DNA from: JACCTH01 sp050741915 | GTDB lineage: Bacteria; Actinomycetota; Acidimicrobiia; Spongiisociales; ZC4RG35 | Assembly: GCA_050741915.1 (NCBI GenBank) | Contig: JBOGEX010000092.1 | Coordinates: forward strand, 1 to 13,117 | Direction: 5' to 3' | DNA length: 13,117 nt | In this document: positions 6,108 to 13,117 of the stretch, piece after piece | Layout of the letters: every line of letters starts with the position of its first letter | Position numbering within the stretch: the first letter of the stretch is position 1 | Notes under the pieces: generated by a model | Seen by the model: only the letters and a program-made list of their open reading frames with translations | The model's database searches: none | Told to the model about the DNA's origin: nothing | Position numbers and translations under genes: made by a program

Positions 6108-6632
6108 GTGGTGGACTTTGATCAACCTGATCAAGAGGCTTACGGACGTGTCACCAACCCTGAGCGCTATCGGGCCGTTGTCGACGCGGCCCGCGCCATG
6201 ATCGCCAACCTGGTGAAGACGTACCACGTCGAGTCAACGCCGGGAAGTCGGAATGTTGACTTTCCGGATTGCGCTGCGTCTAGTGAAGAAGTGACTCAGC
6301 TTCGGCCGAGTCAAGGGGTGCCGCTGGCGTTCCTGTTCACAGAGTTTCCTGGCGTGGTCGTCCGAATAGGTGACTGGTGTGTGGAAGCATTTCCAGCATG
6401 CGGCTGCGATGCCTGCAATGAGTCCCCACGGGAGGTTGTCGAGAGGCTGAGCGACGTTGTAGGCGCGGCTGTGGAAGGCAGCTATGAAGAGGAACTGACT
6501 AAGCGGACACTCACCTACACCTACAGCGGTAGGTGGGGTTCAACGTCAAGTGAAAAGCGGCTGGACCGTGGAGAGTGGAAGCGACACGGTGTACCGGCCG
6601 TGCATCGGTGGCCAGCCTGGCCGAAGTCCTAG
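6108..6632 (+). CDS. DUF6226-like cytosolic protein
   Basis: A 174-residue protein from GTG 6108; a second GTG follows directly at 6111 and either could serve. No strong ribosome site is present. There is no signal peptide or membrane segment. The N-terminal YGRVTNPERYRAVVDAARAM, the central LAFLFTEFPGVVVRIGDWCVEAFPACGCDACNE block and the ending Arg/Trp-rich region recall small actinobacterial proteins classified as DUF6226; I assign this from memory, so it is tentative. CGCDAC could bind metal but may simply be structural. The function is unknown. It is the single forward gene between repeats R8 and R9. Confidence 0.75.
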   Translation: MVDFDQPDQEAYGRVTNPERYRAVVDAARAMIANLVKTYHVESTPGSRNVDFPDCAASSEEVTQLRPSQGVPLAFLFTEFPGVVVRIGDWCVEAFPACGCDACNESPREVVERLSDVVGAAVEGSYEEELTKRTLTYTYSGRWGSTSSEKRLDRGEWKRHGVPAVHRWPAWPKS

Positions 6633-7294
6633 TTGGTCGCACGCCAACGTGCCGGTACCGAGCGGCATGACGCGAAGGGCGGTTCCAAGCAGAATGCCTG
6701 TTCTGCATCAGTGCTATTGCTATTTCGGCTTGAACTTGGGCGCGTCGGTGGACGTCGTATCGGTGCGAGAATCAGGTCGAAACGAACGATCGGCTTGGGG
6801 CGGTCGATCTCTTGCCAATGATCCGGACCGTCGGGTGACAGCTGGCCATAACGCTCCCGGGGCACCGCCCACGCTTCGTCTTCCGCCGGCAACCCGAATC
6901 CCGAGTTGGCAACCAGACCGTCGTAGTGGTAGTTGGCTCCAATGACAACCAGCTTTTGGACGATGTCAGGTCGTTTCAGAGCTGCGAGCAGACCAATGAT
7001 GCCGCCATCGCTAGCCCCGACGAGATAGACGGGTTCACGCACCACCGACACGATGAACCCGAGAGTGTCGTCGGTCATCGCTTGATACGAGATCGGGCCC
7101 GGCACGTCCGCGGTGCGAGCACGGCCTCGCTGCTCCGGGACAAAGAGCCGATACCGAGCGGACAAGGCCTCGATCTCTCGCTGCCACGAAAAGGCACCGC
7201 CCATAGCTCCATGAAGCAACAGCAACGGCCGGCCCTGGTCGCCTTCGGTCTCGTAATACATGCGGACCGGGCCCACGGTTGCGTAATTGCCCAT
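6629..7294 (-). CDS. Truncated alpha/beta hydrolase (probable cassette-borne gene remnant)
   Basis: A 221-residue frame from ATG 7294, with GGAGG (7299-7303) four bases upstream. The N-terminal two thirds is a clear alpha/beta hydrolase: the oxyanion block LLLLHGAMGG (24-33), PEQRGRART, and the nucleophile elbow GASDGG with Ser95. Similarity stops after SPDGPDHW (about residue 162). The part that should carry the catalytic Asp and His is replaced by a low-complexity tail, the last 30 or so residues of which are antisense translation of repeat R9. Full-length relatives have about 260-280 residues. It is therefore probably inactive, a 3'-deleted gene whose break lies between about 6715 and 6810. 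It runs against the array direction within the R9-R10 unit and overlaps the end of the previous gene by 4 bases. Confidence 0.75.
   Translation of the reverse strand: MGNYATVGPVRMYYETEGDQGRPLLLLHGAMGGAFSWQREIEALSARYRLFVPEQRGRARTADVPGPISYQAMTDDTLGFIVSVVREPVYLVGASDGGIIGLLAALKRPDIVQKLVVIGANYHYDGLVANSGFGLPAEDEAWAVPRERYGQLSPDGPDHWQEIDRPKPIVRFDLILAPIRRPPTRPSSSRNSNSTDAEQAFCLEPPFASCRSVPARWRATN
6646..6715 (+). repeat. attC-like cassette repeat R9
   Basis: CAAC then GTGCCGGTACCGAGCGG (6649-6665), GGGCGGTTCC and CCTGTTCTGC follow in the same order and spacing as R6 and R10, with only single-base gaps. The left box contains the palindrome CGGTACCG. It lies 14 bases after the DUF6226-like stop, and the tail of the reverse hydrolase is read through it. 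Confidence 0.78.
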
Positions 7295-7483
7295 GCCACC
7301 TCCGCTGCGAACAATCTACCCCTTCCCCTCGGCTCACCCTTGATGACGTAACCGAGTCGCCTTTCGTGGCCGGGTTCAGTACCGGTTGAAGCGTTTGGTT
7401 GCTAGCGCACAAATCCGAATCAAGAAATCTCCTACAGAGAGCCTCGACGGTTCTCGGGAACCGGCAATCGTCTTTGGTTTCGT

Positions 7484-7560
7484 ATGAGCGCATACGTGCC
7501 GATATCGGACGGTTTTCGAAATGTGCGGTTTCACACGGGATCAGTTGTTCTGCGCTAATG
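7484..7560 (+). repeat. attC-like cassette repeat R10 (last seen)
   Basis: The copy used as reference here: GTGCCGATATCGG (7496-7508) to GTTGTTCTGCGCTAATG (7544-7560), 65 bases. The left box CCGATATCGG is a perfect palindrome. Outside it AGCGCA (7488-7492 region) and TGCGCT near 7551-7556 form inverted ends. A separate hairpin CGGTTC-TCGG-GAACCG lies just upstream (7448-7463). It ends about 30 bases before the stop of the leftward serine hydrolase and appears to close the array. Confidence 0.82.
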
Positions 7561-7590
7561 GTCGGGAGGCGCATAGGGCGGAGCCTCCGG

Positions 7591-8694
7591 TCAGTCGCTG
7601 ACCAGATCCGCAGCGTCGTCGACGATCCATGAGACGTTGTGGTATTGGTCGTTGGTAGTGACATACATAAAGGTTTTGAGGGTTTCGGGTGCGTGCATCA
7701 CCAGAGTGATGTAGCCGGGAAGGTTGCCTCGTGCCCCGTAGACGGGTTCTGGAGCTTCGAAGAGTTCGACACCGAGGCCATAGTCGTAGCGACGTGCGGG
7801 GTCTCGCCGAGAATCGATTCCTGTTCCTGTGATCATCTCTGAGAACATTGACGGCGGGATGATGTCTCCTTTCGACAGGGCGGTGAAGAAGTTGTGGACG
7901 TCGACAGCGTTGCTGACGAGTCCGCCGGCGGACCACACAGTGGTGGCGATGGCGGTGTAGTCGAAGTCGACCGGCACCACCGGCTGCGCAGGGCCCCCCA
8001 ACTGTTCCGTGTACGAGTCGCGGGGTGTCTCTCCTTGTTCGTAGTGGCTCAGGTATGTGGCATCCAGTCCGAGGGGATCAAGGATCCGTTCGCGGAGAGC
8101 TTGGTGATATGGCTGACCGGTACCTTCCTCGATGAGCAGTCCGAGGATCATGTGGTTGGTGTTGGCGTACTCGAACCTGGAGCCTGGCCGAAACCTCAGG
8201 CCCTCGTTTTGGATGAGTTGATAGAGTTCGTTCGGTGTCCAGACCGTGGAGTTGCCGTCCTGGGTGTTTCCGTAGATGGCTTGCTGTGTGTAATCGGCCA
8301 GCCCGGATCGCTGATTCAATAGGTGGCGAACGGTGACGTCTCCTGGAAGGGAGAGCCGCGGGACATAGGCCGACGCCGAGGCATCGAGGTTGATCACACC
8401 ATCCATGACCAGCGTTAGAGCCAGAGCGGATGTGAATGCTTTGGTGATGCTGGCTATCCGTATCGGGTCATCAGGGCCGAGGGGCGCATCGCCCTTGTCG
8501 ACGGCATCGATCGATCCGTCGGCTCCTCCAAGCGCCAGAAGCATCGTCCCTGGCCGCGGATCGCCTATCTGACCAAGCCGATCCTCGAGGAAACGCTCCT
8601 CAGCGCTGGAACAGCCGACCAGAATCATCGTCGAGATGAGTAGGCAGGCACCCATTCGCGTCCAGCCGAAGCTACGCGGACCAGGTTTCTGCAT
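7591..8694 (-). CDS. Lipoprotein serine hydrolase of the beta-lactamase/PBP family (PF00144 type)
   Basis: A 367-residue protein starting at ATG 8694. The frame is open further upstream, but this start gives the signal MGACLLISTMILVGC with lipobox LVGC (Cys28), and it overlaps the stop of the upstream gene as TGATG, so translation is probably coupled. Family motifs: SITK (82-85) with nucleophile Ser82 and general base Lys85; YAN (176-178); and a C-terminal GNLPGY block where class C enzymes have HxG/KTG. The QRSGLADY block (128-135) matches the usual LLxHTSGL region. It should be a membrane-anchored extracytoplasmic serine hydrolase (D,D-peptidase, esterase or beta-lactamase-like); the substrate is not predictable. 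It lies outside the repeat array. Confidence 0.93.
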   Translation of the reverse strand: MQKPGPRSFGWTRMGACLLISTMILVGCSSAEERFLEDRLGQIGDPRPGTMLLALGGADGSIDAVDKGDAPLGPDDPIRIASITKAFTSALALTLVMDGVINLDASASAYVPRLSLPGDVTVRHLLNQRSGLADYTQQAIYGNTQDGNSTVWTPNELYQLIQNEGLRFRPGSRFEYANTNHMILGLLIEEGTGQPYHQALRERILDPLGLDATYLSHYEQGETPRDSYTEQLGGPAQPVVPVDFDYTAIATTVWSAGGLVSNAVDVHNFFTALSKGDIIPPSMFSEMITGTGIDSRRDPARRYDYGLGVELFEAPEPVYGARGNLPGYITLVMHAPETLKTFMYVTTNDQYHNVSWIVDDAADLVSD

Positions 8695-9509
8695 CAAGGT
8701 GGCTCCCCAATGCTGAACCACACTTTCTGGTCGATCAGCTGTGGTCCCCTTGGCGATGGGGACGACGCGCAGGTGCGGCCGGTGCGATCGGCGATCGGTC
8801 GGCTTAAGTCGGTGGGACGGTCCGAACATGGGACGTCCCGCTCCTTGATCCAGTTGACCAGGACCGGAGCGGCTCCTCCGGTCAGCAGCTCATAGGACTC
8901 GAGACGGGACTTCGCCTCGTTGGAGAGTACCGGTGGGAGGGGGAGGCCGCTCAGTCCCTGTTGGATTACGACGGCCGCCCATTCGGTTCCACGTTGGTTC
9001 CATGGGACGTTCGAGTCGGCCCAGTGACTTAGACCTCGCAGGTTCATGAAGGCGGAGCGAGTCTCTTCATCGACGTTGGCCGTCACCCAGGCGTGGGCGA
9101 GCTCATGCTCGTAGACGAATCCGATGTCGGAGGAGCAGATTCGAATCTGCCATGGCTCCGGGGTAGCCCTGAAGAGGCCGTAGTGCTCGTCGCAAAGCTC
9201 GTGGTCGCTGTAAAAAGCGATGTCGAGTGTGGGGAGTTCGAGTTTGGCTTTGGAAAAGGCTGTGACGGCTTCACCCAGTCTGCCCAGTTCTTCGGCCGTC
9301 GCATTGTGCACGGTCAAGCCGACCGGCCGTTGTGTGTCGGCATGGGTATTAGATTCGGACCTTGCGACCATGGGCACGGCTTCTGCGGGCCCTGGGCCGG
9401 CGATGATGACTGGTAGATTCGATGGGCCCAGAGGGGAGAGCCACAGCATCAGTGCGACGGCCACGCAGACCGCCGCTATCAGCCACACGATTGTCTTGCG
9501 GGTGATCAT
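8694..9509 (-). CDS. Membrane-anchored protein with HExxH zinc-peptidase-like motif
   Basis: A 271-residue protein from ATG 9509; a TTG further out at 9557 would add 16 residues with no better ribosome site. The N-terminal anchor TIVWLIAAVCVAVALMLWL (6-24) is followed by a Pro/Gly-rich linker. An extracytoplasmic domain has helix-rich AEELGRLGEAVTAFSKAKL and then YEHELAHAWV, whose HELAH (135-139) fits the HExxH zinc motif. GTEWAAVVIQQGL about 37 residues later supplies a possible third ligand, Glu176. The cysteine pair in SDHELCDEHY and IRICSSD could be disulfide-bonded. No named peptidase family was recognised, so activity is an inference. It is the first gene of a leftward operon with the serine hydrolase, overlapping it by one base, and suggests a joint cell-surface role. 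Confidence 0.8.
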   Translation of the reverse strand: MITRKTIVWLIAAVCVAVALMLWLSPLGPSNLPVIIAGPGPAEAVPMVARSESNTHADTQRPVGLTVHNATAEELGRLGEAVTAFSKAKLELPTLDIAFYSDHELCDEHYGLFRATPEPWQIRICSSDIGFVYEHELAHAWVTANVDEETRSAFMNLRGLSHWADSNVPWNQRGTEWAAVVIQQGLSGLPLPPVLSNEAKSRLESYELLTGGAAPVLVNWIKERDVPCSDRPTDLSRPIADRTGRTCASSPSPRGPQLIDQKVWFSIGEPP

Positions 9510-9572
9510 GGGGCGAAGGTCCGACCTGGGGGCTAAGCCGAGGCAAACTTGGGTCAAGGACTGGCAAAAGCT

Positions 9573-9590
9573 CGATTAATCGCCGATTAA
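9573..9590. promoter_or_regulatory. Candidate operator in the divergent intergenic region (CGATTAA repeats)
   Basis: CGATTAA occurs at 9573-9579 and 9584-9590, two heptamers separated by 4 bases (11 bp period). The same stretch contains the perfect inverted repeat TTAATCG-C-CGATTAA (9576-9590). SARP regulators are known to bind heptamer direct repeats spaced 4 bases apart just upstream of a -10 box. A TAACCT hexamer follows at 9602-9607, but so close to the ribosome site that it would give a very short leader. Confidence 0.4.
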
Positions 9591-9627
9591 CCGCGGTCGC
9601 GTAACCTCCCGGCAGGAGGAAGGGACG

Positions 9628-12600
9628 ATGGCTCAAGGAACGCTCACCGACCATCCGACCGGGCGGCCGGGTTCGGATCAGAGCGTTCAGATCGCCCTTC
9701 TCGGCCCTCTCGTTGTCTCCAGAAGCGGCCAGTCCATCGAGGTGTCCGGTCCCAAGAGACGTGCTCTGCTCGCGTTTCTCGCCTTGCATCTGGACACTCC
9801 TGTGGGGAGGGACGAGATCATTGAGGCCATCTGGCCAAGACGACAGACCGGGCGGGAGGAGTCGACTCTCAGAGTCCATGTCTCCCATCTCCGGGACCAG
9901 CTCGAGCCCGACCGCTCAGACGAGTCCAAGATCCTTCTCACCCGGGGCCAGGCCTATCTGCTCTCGGGACACACCGTCCAGCTCGACACCGCAAGGTTCC
10001 AGCACCTCGTCACCGAGGCCCGGTCCCACCTGGAGAGCCGCCCTGATGCGGCTTTGGAGCTTCTGGACGAGGCTCTCGCCCTCTGGCGTGGGCGCCCCCT
10101 CCAAGATGTCGAATACGAGGACTTTGCTCAGGAGTCGATCAGGAGCCTGGAACGAGCCCGTGTCGACGCCATTGAGGACCGAGCCGAAGCCTTGATCGCG
10201 GTGGGTGAGGACATTGCCGCGGTTCAGGACCTCGAGCCGCTGGTCCGCGACGATCCAACCCGCGAGCGGCCGACCTCACTGTTGATGCTCGCTCTCTACC
10301 GATTGGGACGTCAGGCCGACGCTCTCCGTACTGTCCGCCGCCATGCCCGTCACCTGACGCAGCAGGGTCTCGTGCCGTCTCCCAGGATCGGCCTTCTCGA
10401 GGAGCGGATCCTCAACCATGACCCAACCCTTCTCCCTGAGGAGGCAAGCACGCCGGAGATGATCCGACCCGGCCGCTCGATCCGCGGCTACGAGCTGAGA
10501 GAGGAGGCGGGACGGGGCTCGATCGGGGTTGTCTACCGGGCATACCAGCCGGCGGTCGGCCGCGAAGTGGCGATGAAGGTGATCGATCCGGAGCTGGCTG
10601 GGACCCCGGATTTCGTGAGACGCTTCGCCGAGGAAGCCCACGTCATCGCGTCGTTGGAGCACCCACACATCGTCCCCCTGCATGACTTCTGGCGCGAGCC
10701 GAACGGCGCCTTCCTGGTAATGCGTTGGATGGACGGTGGCAGCCTCGCCGATCGCCTCGGGAAGTCATGGGAACCGGAGAGGCTGGCTCGAACCTTCGAT
10801 CAGATCGGAAGCGCGCTGGGTCATGCCCACAGTTGTGGAGTGGTCCATCGTGACGTGAAGCCGGCAAACGTCCTCTTCGATCCAGGCGGGAACGCCTACC
10901 TGTGCGACTTCGGGTTGGCAGTGGCTGGCATCGAAACCGGCTCGGCTGGCGGCAGGCTGGAAAGAACGATCGAGCCGCCATACGCCTCGCCGGAGTTGAC
11001 TAAGGGCGAAGGGCCCACGGTGGCGTCGGACATCTTCGGTCTTGGAGTGATGCTGGCCGAGGCGGCGTCCGGTCAGAGATTCCCGGAGGCGACGACGGCC
11101 CTTCCCGACTCGCTGTGGGAGGTGGTCAGCATCGCCACCGCGTCTAATCCGGCCGACCGGTTCCCGGACATTGCCGCCTTTCGTCTTTCACTGGCAGAGG
11201 CAGTAGGAGGGCTGCCGTCACCGGCGCCGAGGACGGTTCGACGCAACCCCTACAAAGGTCTGGAGCCCTTCGACGAGGCCGACGCTCCTGACTTCTATGG
11301 ACGGGATAACGTAGTTGACTCTCTTCTCGGGGCTGTTGCATCGAATGGTCTGGTGACCGTGGTCGGAGCATCGGGATCGGGCAAGTCGTCGGTGATCAGG
11401 GCCGGCTTGGTTCCGGCGCTTCGTGACGGTGCGATAACCGGCTCGGAGGAGTGGTTCATCGTCACGATGGTTCCCGGATTAGATCCGTTCGACGAGTTCC
11501 ACATCGGGCTGCGTGACGCGGCGGTTGGGTTCACCGATGCCTCGACACGCGAGGGCCACCGGGAGTTGCGTGACTCCTTCGCCACCGCCCTCGACAGCCC
11601 CAACAGCCGAGCCCTGTTGATCATCGACCAATTCGAGGAGCTGTTCTCGGCCGCGGTCAGCGCCGAGACACAGGAGCGGTTCCTCGAGAACGTGGTCGAC
11701 CTGACCCGAGACCCATCGCATCGGATCAGGGTCGTGGCCACGATGAGAGCCGACTTCTCGGATCGGCCATTGGCCCATCCCGGTTTCGGGGAACTGTTCG
11801 CTAAGTCCTCCTATCTGCTCGCTCCGATGCGACCCGAGCAGGTGGAAGAGGTGATTCGTGGCCCCGCCGGCCGTGTCGGGATCCAGGTCGAGCCTGGGCT
11901 CATCTCAGAGATCATTCGGGACGTTGCCAACGCCCCGGCCTATCTCCCCTTGCTGCAATACATCCTCTCCGAGCTATTCGAGCGAAGGACACAAGACCGG
12001 CTCACGGTGCAGGCGTACCGATCCCTCGGCGGGGTAGAAGGGGTGCTGGAGCGACGGGCAGAGACCACCTACTCAACACTGAGCGACGGAGCCCAGCGAG
12101 CATGTCGGCAGCTGTTCCTGCGCATGGTCCATCTCGGCGAGCATGGTGAGCAGACCCGCCGCAGGCTGCCTCTCACCGAGGTTGCCGGCTTAGGGGAGAG
12201 AAGCGAGGTGGACGAAGCCCTGGAGGCGTTCTCCAAGGCACGCCTGCTGACGTACGACCGCGACCCGGTGAGCCGAACCCCGACAGTCGAGGTTGCCCAC
12301 GAAACCGTCATCGACCGATGGACCCGATACCGGGTCTGGATCGATGAAACACGGTCCGACCTTCTCGCTCACCGCCGGCTGGCCTCCGCCGCCGAGACCT
12401 GGATCGAATCTGGCGAAGACCCATCCTATCTGTTGACAGGAGGGCCATTGACCGCTGCGCTCGACCTTTCTCAGTCAGCGAGAATCCTTCTGAACGTGGT
12501 CGAGACGCGATTCGTCCACGACAGTCGACGTGCTGAGGAGGCGCACCAAGAGAGAGAGCAGGAACGACGACAAAAAGAAGCTGCCCTACAACAACGATCA

Positions 12601-13117
12601 CGCCGGCGTCTAATGATCGGTATCAGCACTGCGGTCATCGCCGTCGTGGTGGGAACACTGGCCGTCTTCGCATTCCTGCAACGACAACGAGCCGACGACC
12701 TAGCGGCGGCCCAAAGCAGGGAGAACCTCTCGAGGGAGTTGGCTGCTGCCGCCGTAGCGAATCTCGACTCGGCAGACCCCAACCTGAGCCTTCTCCTTGC
12801 TATCGAGGCCGCTGATTTGAGCATCGACGCCGGCGGAGAGGTGCTCCCCGAGGTGACCGAAGCATTACACCTTGCCCTGATCAACCCTCGCTCAGAGGTA
12901 GTGGCGGGTGGAGCCGGTCAGGCGCTCGGAGGCAATGTCCTGGATTATTCGAGTGATGGGGATGCGTTGGTGGTTCTGGCAGAAGATGGCGCGGCACTCG
13001 TCATGGATCCCGACGACGGTGATGAGCTGGGCGGAGTCCCAGCGATCGAACCCCCGGCTTTCGGCGTCGCCTTCCACCCGAGCGGCGACAAGATTCTCAC
13101 TTCTCATGCCGACGCAG
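9628..13117 (+). CDS. Giant SARP-kinase-nSTAND-TM-WD40 regulator (3' end cut by window)
   Basis: An open frame of more than 1163 codons from ATG 9628, after AGGAGGAAGG (9614-9623); it runs off the window. Domains in order: OmpR/SARP winged helix (about 20-110, with GPKRRALLAFLALHL and TLRVHVSHLRDQL); BTAD helical repeat domain (118-268); Ser/Thr kinase (288-530) with G295-x-G297-x-x-G300, Lys317, HRDVKPAN (407-414), DFG (427-429) and SPE (454-456), so catalytically complete; NPYKGLEPF linker (540-548); nSTAND-type NTPase with Walker A GASGSGKSS (580-588) and Walker B ALLIIDQFEELF (662-673); charged coiled coil (973-994); one membrane helix (996-1017); then WD40-like blades from about 1100. 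Such fusions occur in actinobacteria as signal-integrating regulators. DNA-binding, kinase and NTPase parts would be cytosolic and the propeller outside the membrane. The target genes and ligand are unknown. Confidence 0.93.
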   Translation, partial: MAQGTLTDHPTGRPGSDQSVQIALLGPLVVSRSGQSIEVSGPKRRALLAFLALHLDTPVGRDEIIEAIWPRRQTGREESTLRVHVSHLRDQLEPDRSDESKILLTRGQAYLLSGHTVQLDTARFQHLVTEARSHLESRPDAALELLDEALALWRGRPLQDVEYEDFAQESIRSLERARVDAIEDRAEALIAVGEDIAAVQDLEPLVRDDPTRERPTSLLMLALYRLGRQADALRTVRRHARHLTQQGLVPSPRIGLLEERILNHDPTLLPEEASTPEMIRPGRSIRGYELREEAGRGSIGVVYRAYQPAVGREVAMKVIDPELAGTPDFVRRFAEEAHVIASLEHPHIVPLHDFWREPNGAFLVMRWMDGGSLADRLGKSWEPERLARTFDQIGSALGHAHSCGVVHRDVKPANVLFDPGGNAYLCDFGLAVAGIETGSAGGRLERTIEPPYASPELTKGEGPTVASDIFGLGVMLAEAASGQRFPEATTALPDSLWEVVSIATASNPADRFPDIAAFRLSLAEAVGGLPSPAPRTVRRNPYKGLEPFDEADAPDFYGRDNVVDSLLGAVASNGLVTVVGASGSGKSSVIRAGLVPALRDGAITGSEEWFIVTMVPGLDPFDEFHIGLRDAAVGFTDASTREGHRELRDSFATALDSPNSRALLIIDQFEELFSAAVSAETQERFLENVVDLTRDPSHRIRVVATMRADFSDRPLAHPGFGELFAKSSYLLAPMRPEQVEEVIRGPAGRVGIQVEPGLISEIIRDVANAPAYLPLLQYILSELFERRTQDRLTVQAYRSLGGVEGVLERRAETTYSTLSDGAQRACRQLFLRMVHLGEHGEQTRRRLPLTEVAGLGERSEVDEALEAFSKARLLTYDRDPVSRTPTVEVAHETVIDRWTRYRVWIDETRSDLLAHRRLASAAETWIESGEDPSYLLTGGPLTAALDLSQSARILLNVVETRFVHDSRRAEEAHQEREQERRQKEAALQQRSRRRLMIGISTAVIAVVVGTLAVFAFLQRQRADDLAAAQSRENLSRELAAAAVANLDSADPNLSLLLAIEAADLSIDAGGEVLPEVTEALHLALINPRSEVVAGGAGQALGGNVLDYSSDGDALVVLAEDGAALVMDPDDGDELGGVPAIEPPAFGVAFHPSGDKILTSHADA

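Noticed and set aside
477..7560. CRISPR array
   Set aside because: The repeats are long, imperfect (about 60-72% identical), 500-1500 bases apart and separated by genes rather than by short uniform spacers; no cas genes are seen.
477..7560. Classical attC sites recognised by IntI1-type integrases
   Set aside because: The right ends read GTTGTTC or GTTGATC instead of GTTRRRY and the left ends lack a consistent RYYYAAC. Only the general layout (imperfect inverted ends, size, position) matches, so the label attC-like is used.
9349..9888. Reverse open frame across the divergent intergenic region
   Set aside because: It overlaps both the HELAH-protein gene and the start of the large regulator, which have clear domains and, for the regulator, a strong ribosome site.
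1..13117. tRNA or rRNA genes as an integration target
   Set aside because: No cloverleaf-like sequence with a T-loop consensus and no rRNA stretch was noticed on either strand by eye.

Overview
High-GC DNA with strong Shine-Dalgarno sites (AGGAGG) on several genes, GTG starts, and an AfsR/SARP-type regulator fused to kinase, STAND NTPase and beta-propeller parts. This suggests an actinobacterium, perhaps of the Acidimicrobiia type; the lineage is an inference from gene style only.

Left part (1-7560): this looks like an integron-like cassette array. A tyrosine recombinase gene, cut by the window edge, is read leftwards from 275. To its right lie ten copies of an imperfect 60-65 bp repeat, all in the same orientation, one at nearly every gene boundary (R1 477, R2 1391, R3 2022, R4 3573, R5 4094, R6 4658, R7 5280, R8 5990, R9 6646, R10 7484). 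Hand alignment without gaps gives R1/R10 47 of 65 identical, R6/R10 46 of 64, R8/R1 41 of 62 and R4/R10 37 of 61; R2, R3 and especially R7 are weaker. Between successive repeats there is about one small gene: methyltransferase (reverse), cupin, an IS110-family element, small lipoprotein, NUDIX hydrolase, GNAT acetyltransferase, second lipoprotein, a DUF6226-like protein, and a truncated alpha/beta hydrolase (reverse). Unrelated single-gene units separated by attC-like repeats beside a divergent integrase is integron architecture. However, the repeats do not carry the classical GTTRRRY/RYYYAAC ends, and too little of the recombinase is visible to call it IntI.

Middle (7591-9509): a leftward two-gene operon with TGATG overlap. 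A membrane-anchored protein with an HELAH zinc-peptidase-like motif comes first, followed by a lipoprotein serine hydrolase of the beta-lactamase/penicillin-binding family. No repeat was seen beyond R10, so this is probably the flanking chromosome.

Right (9628 to the edge): one very large gene, cut by the window. It encodes an OmpR-type winged helix, BTAD, a complete Ser/Thr kinase, an nSTAND-type P-loop NTPase, one membrane segment and the start of a WD40-like propeller. Its divergent promoter region carries a CGATTAA repeat pair with an 11 bp period, which may be an operator.
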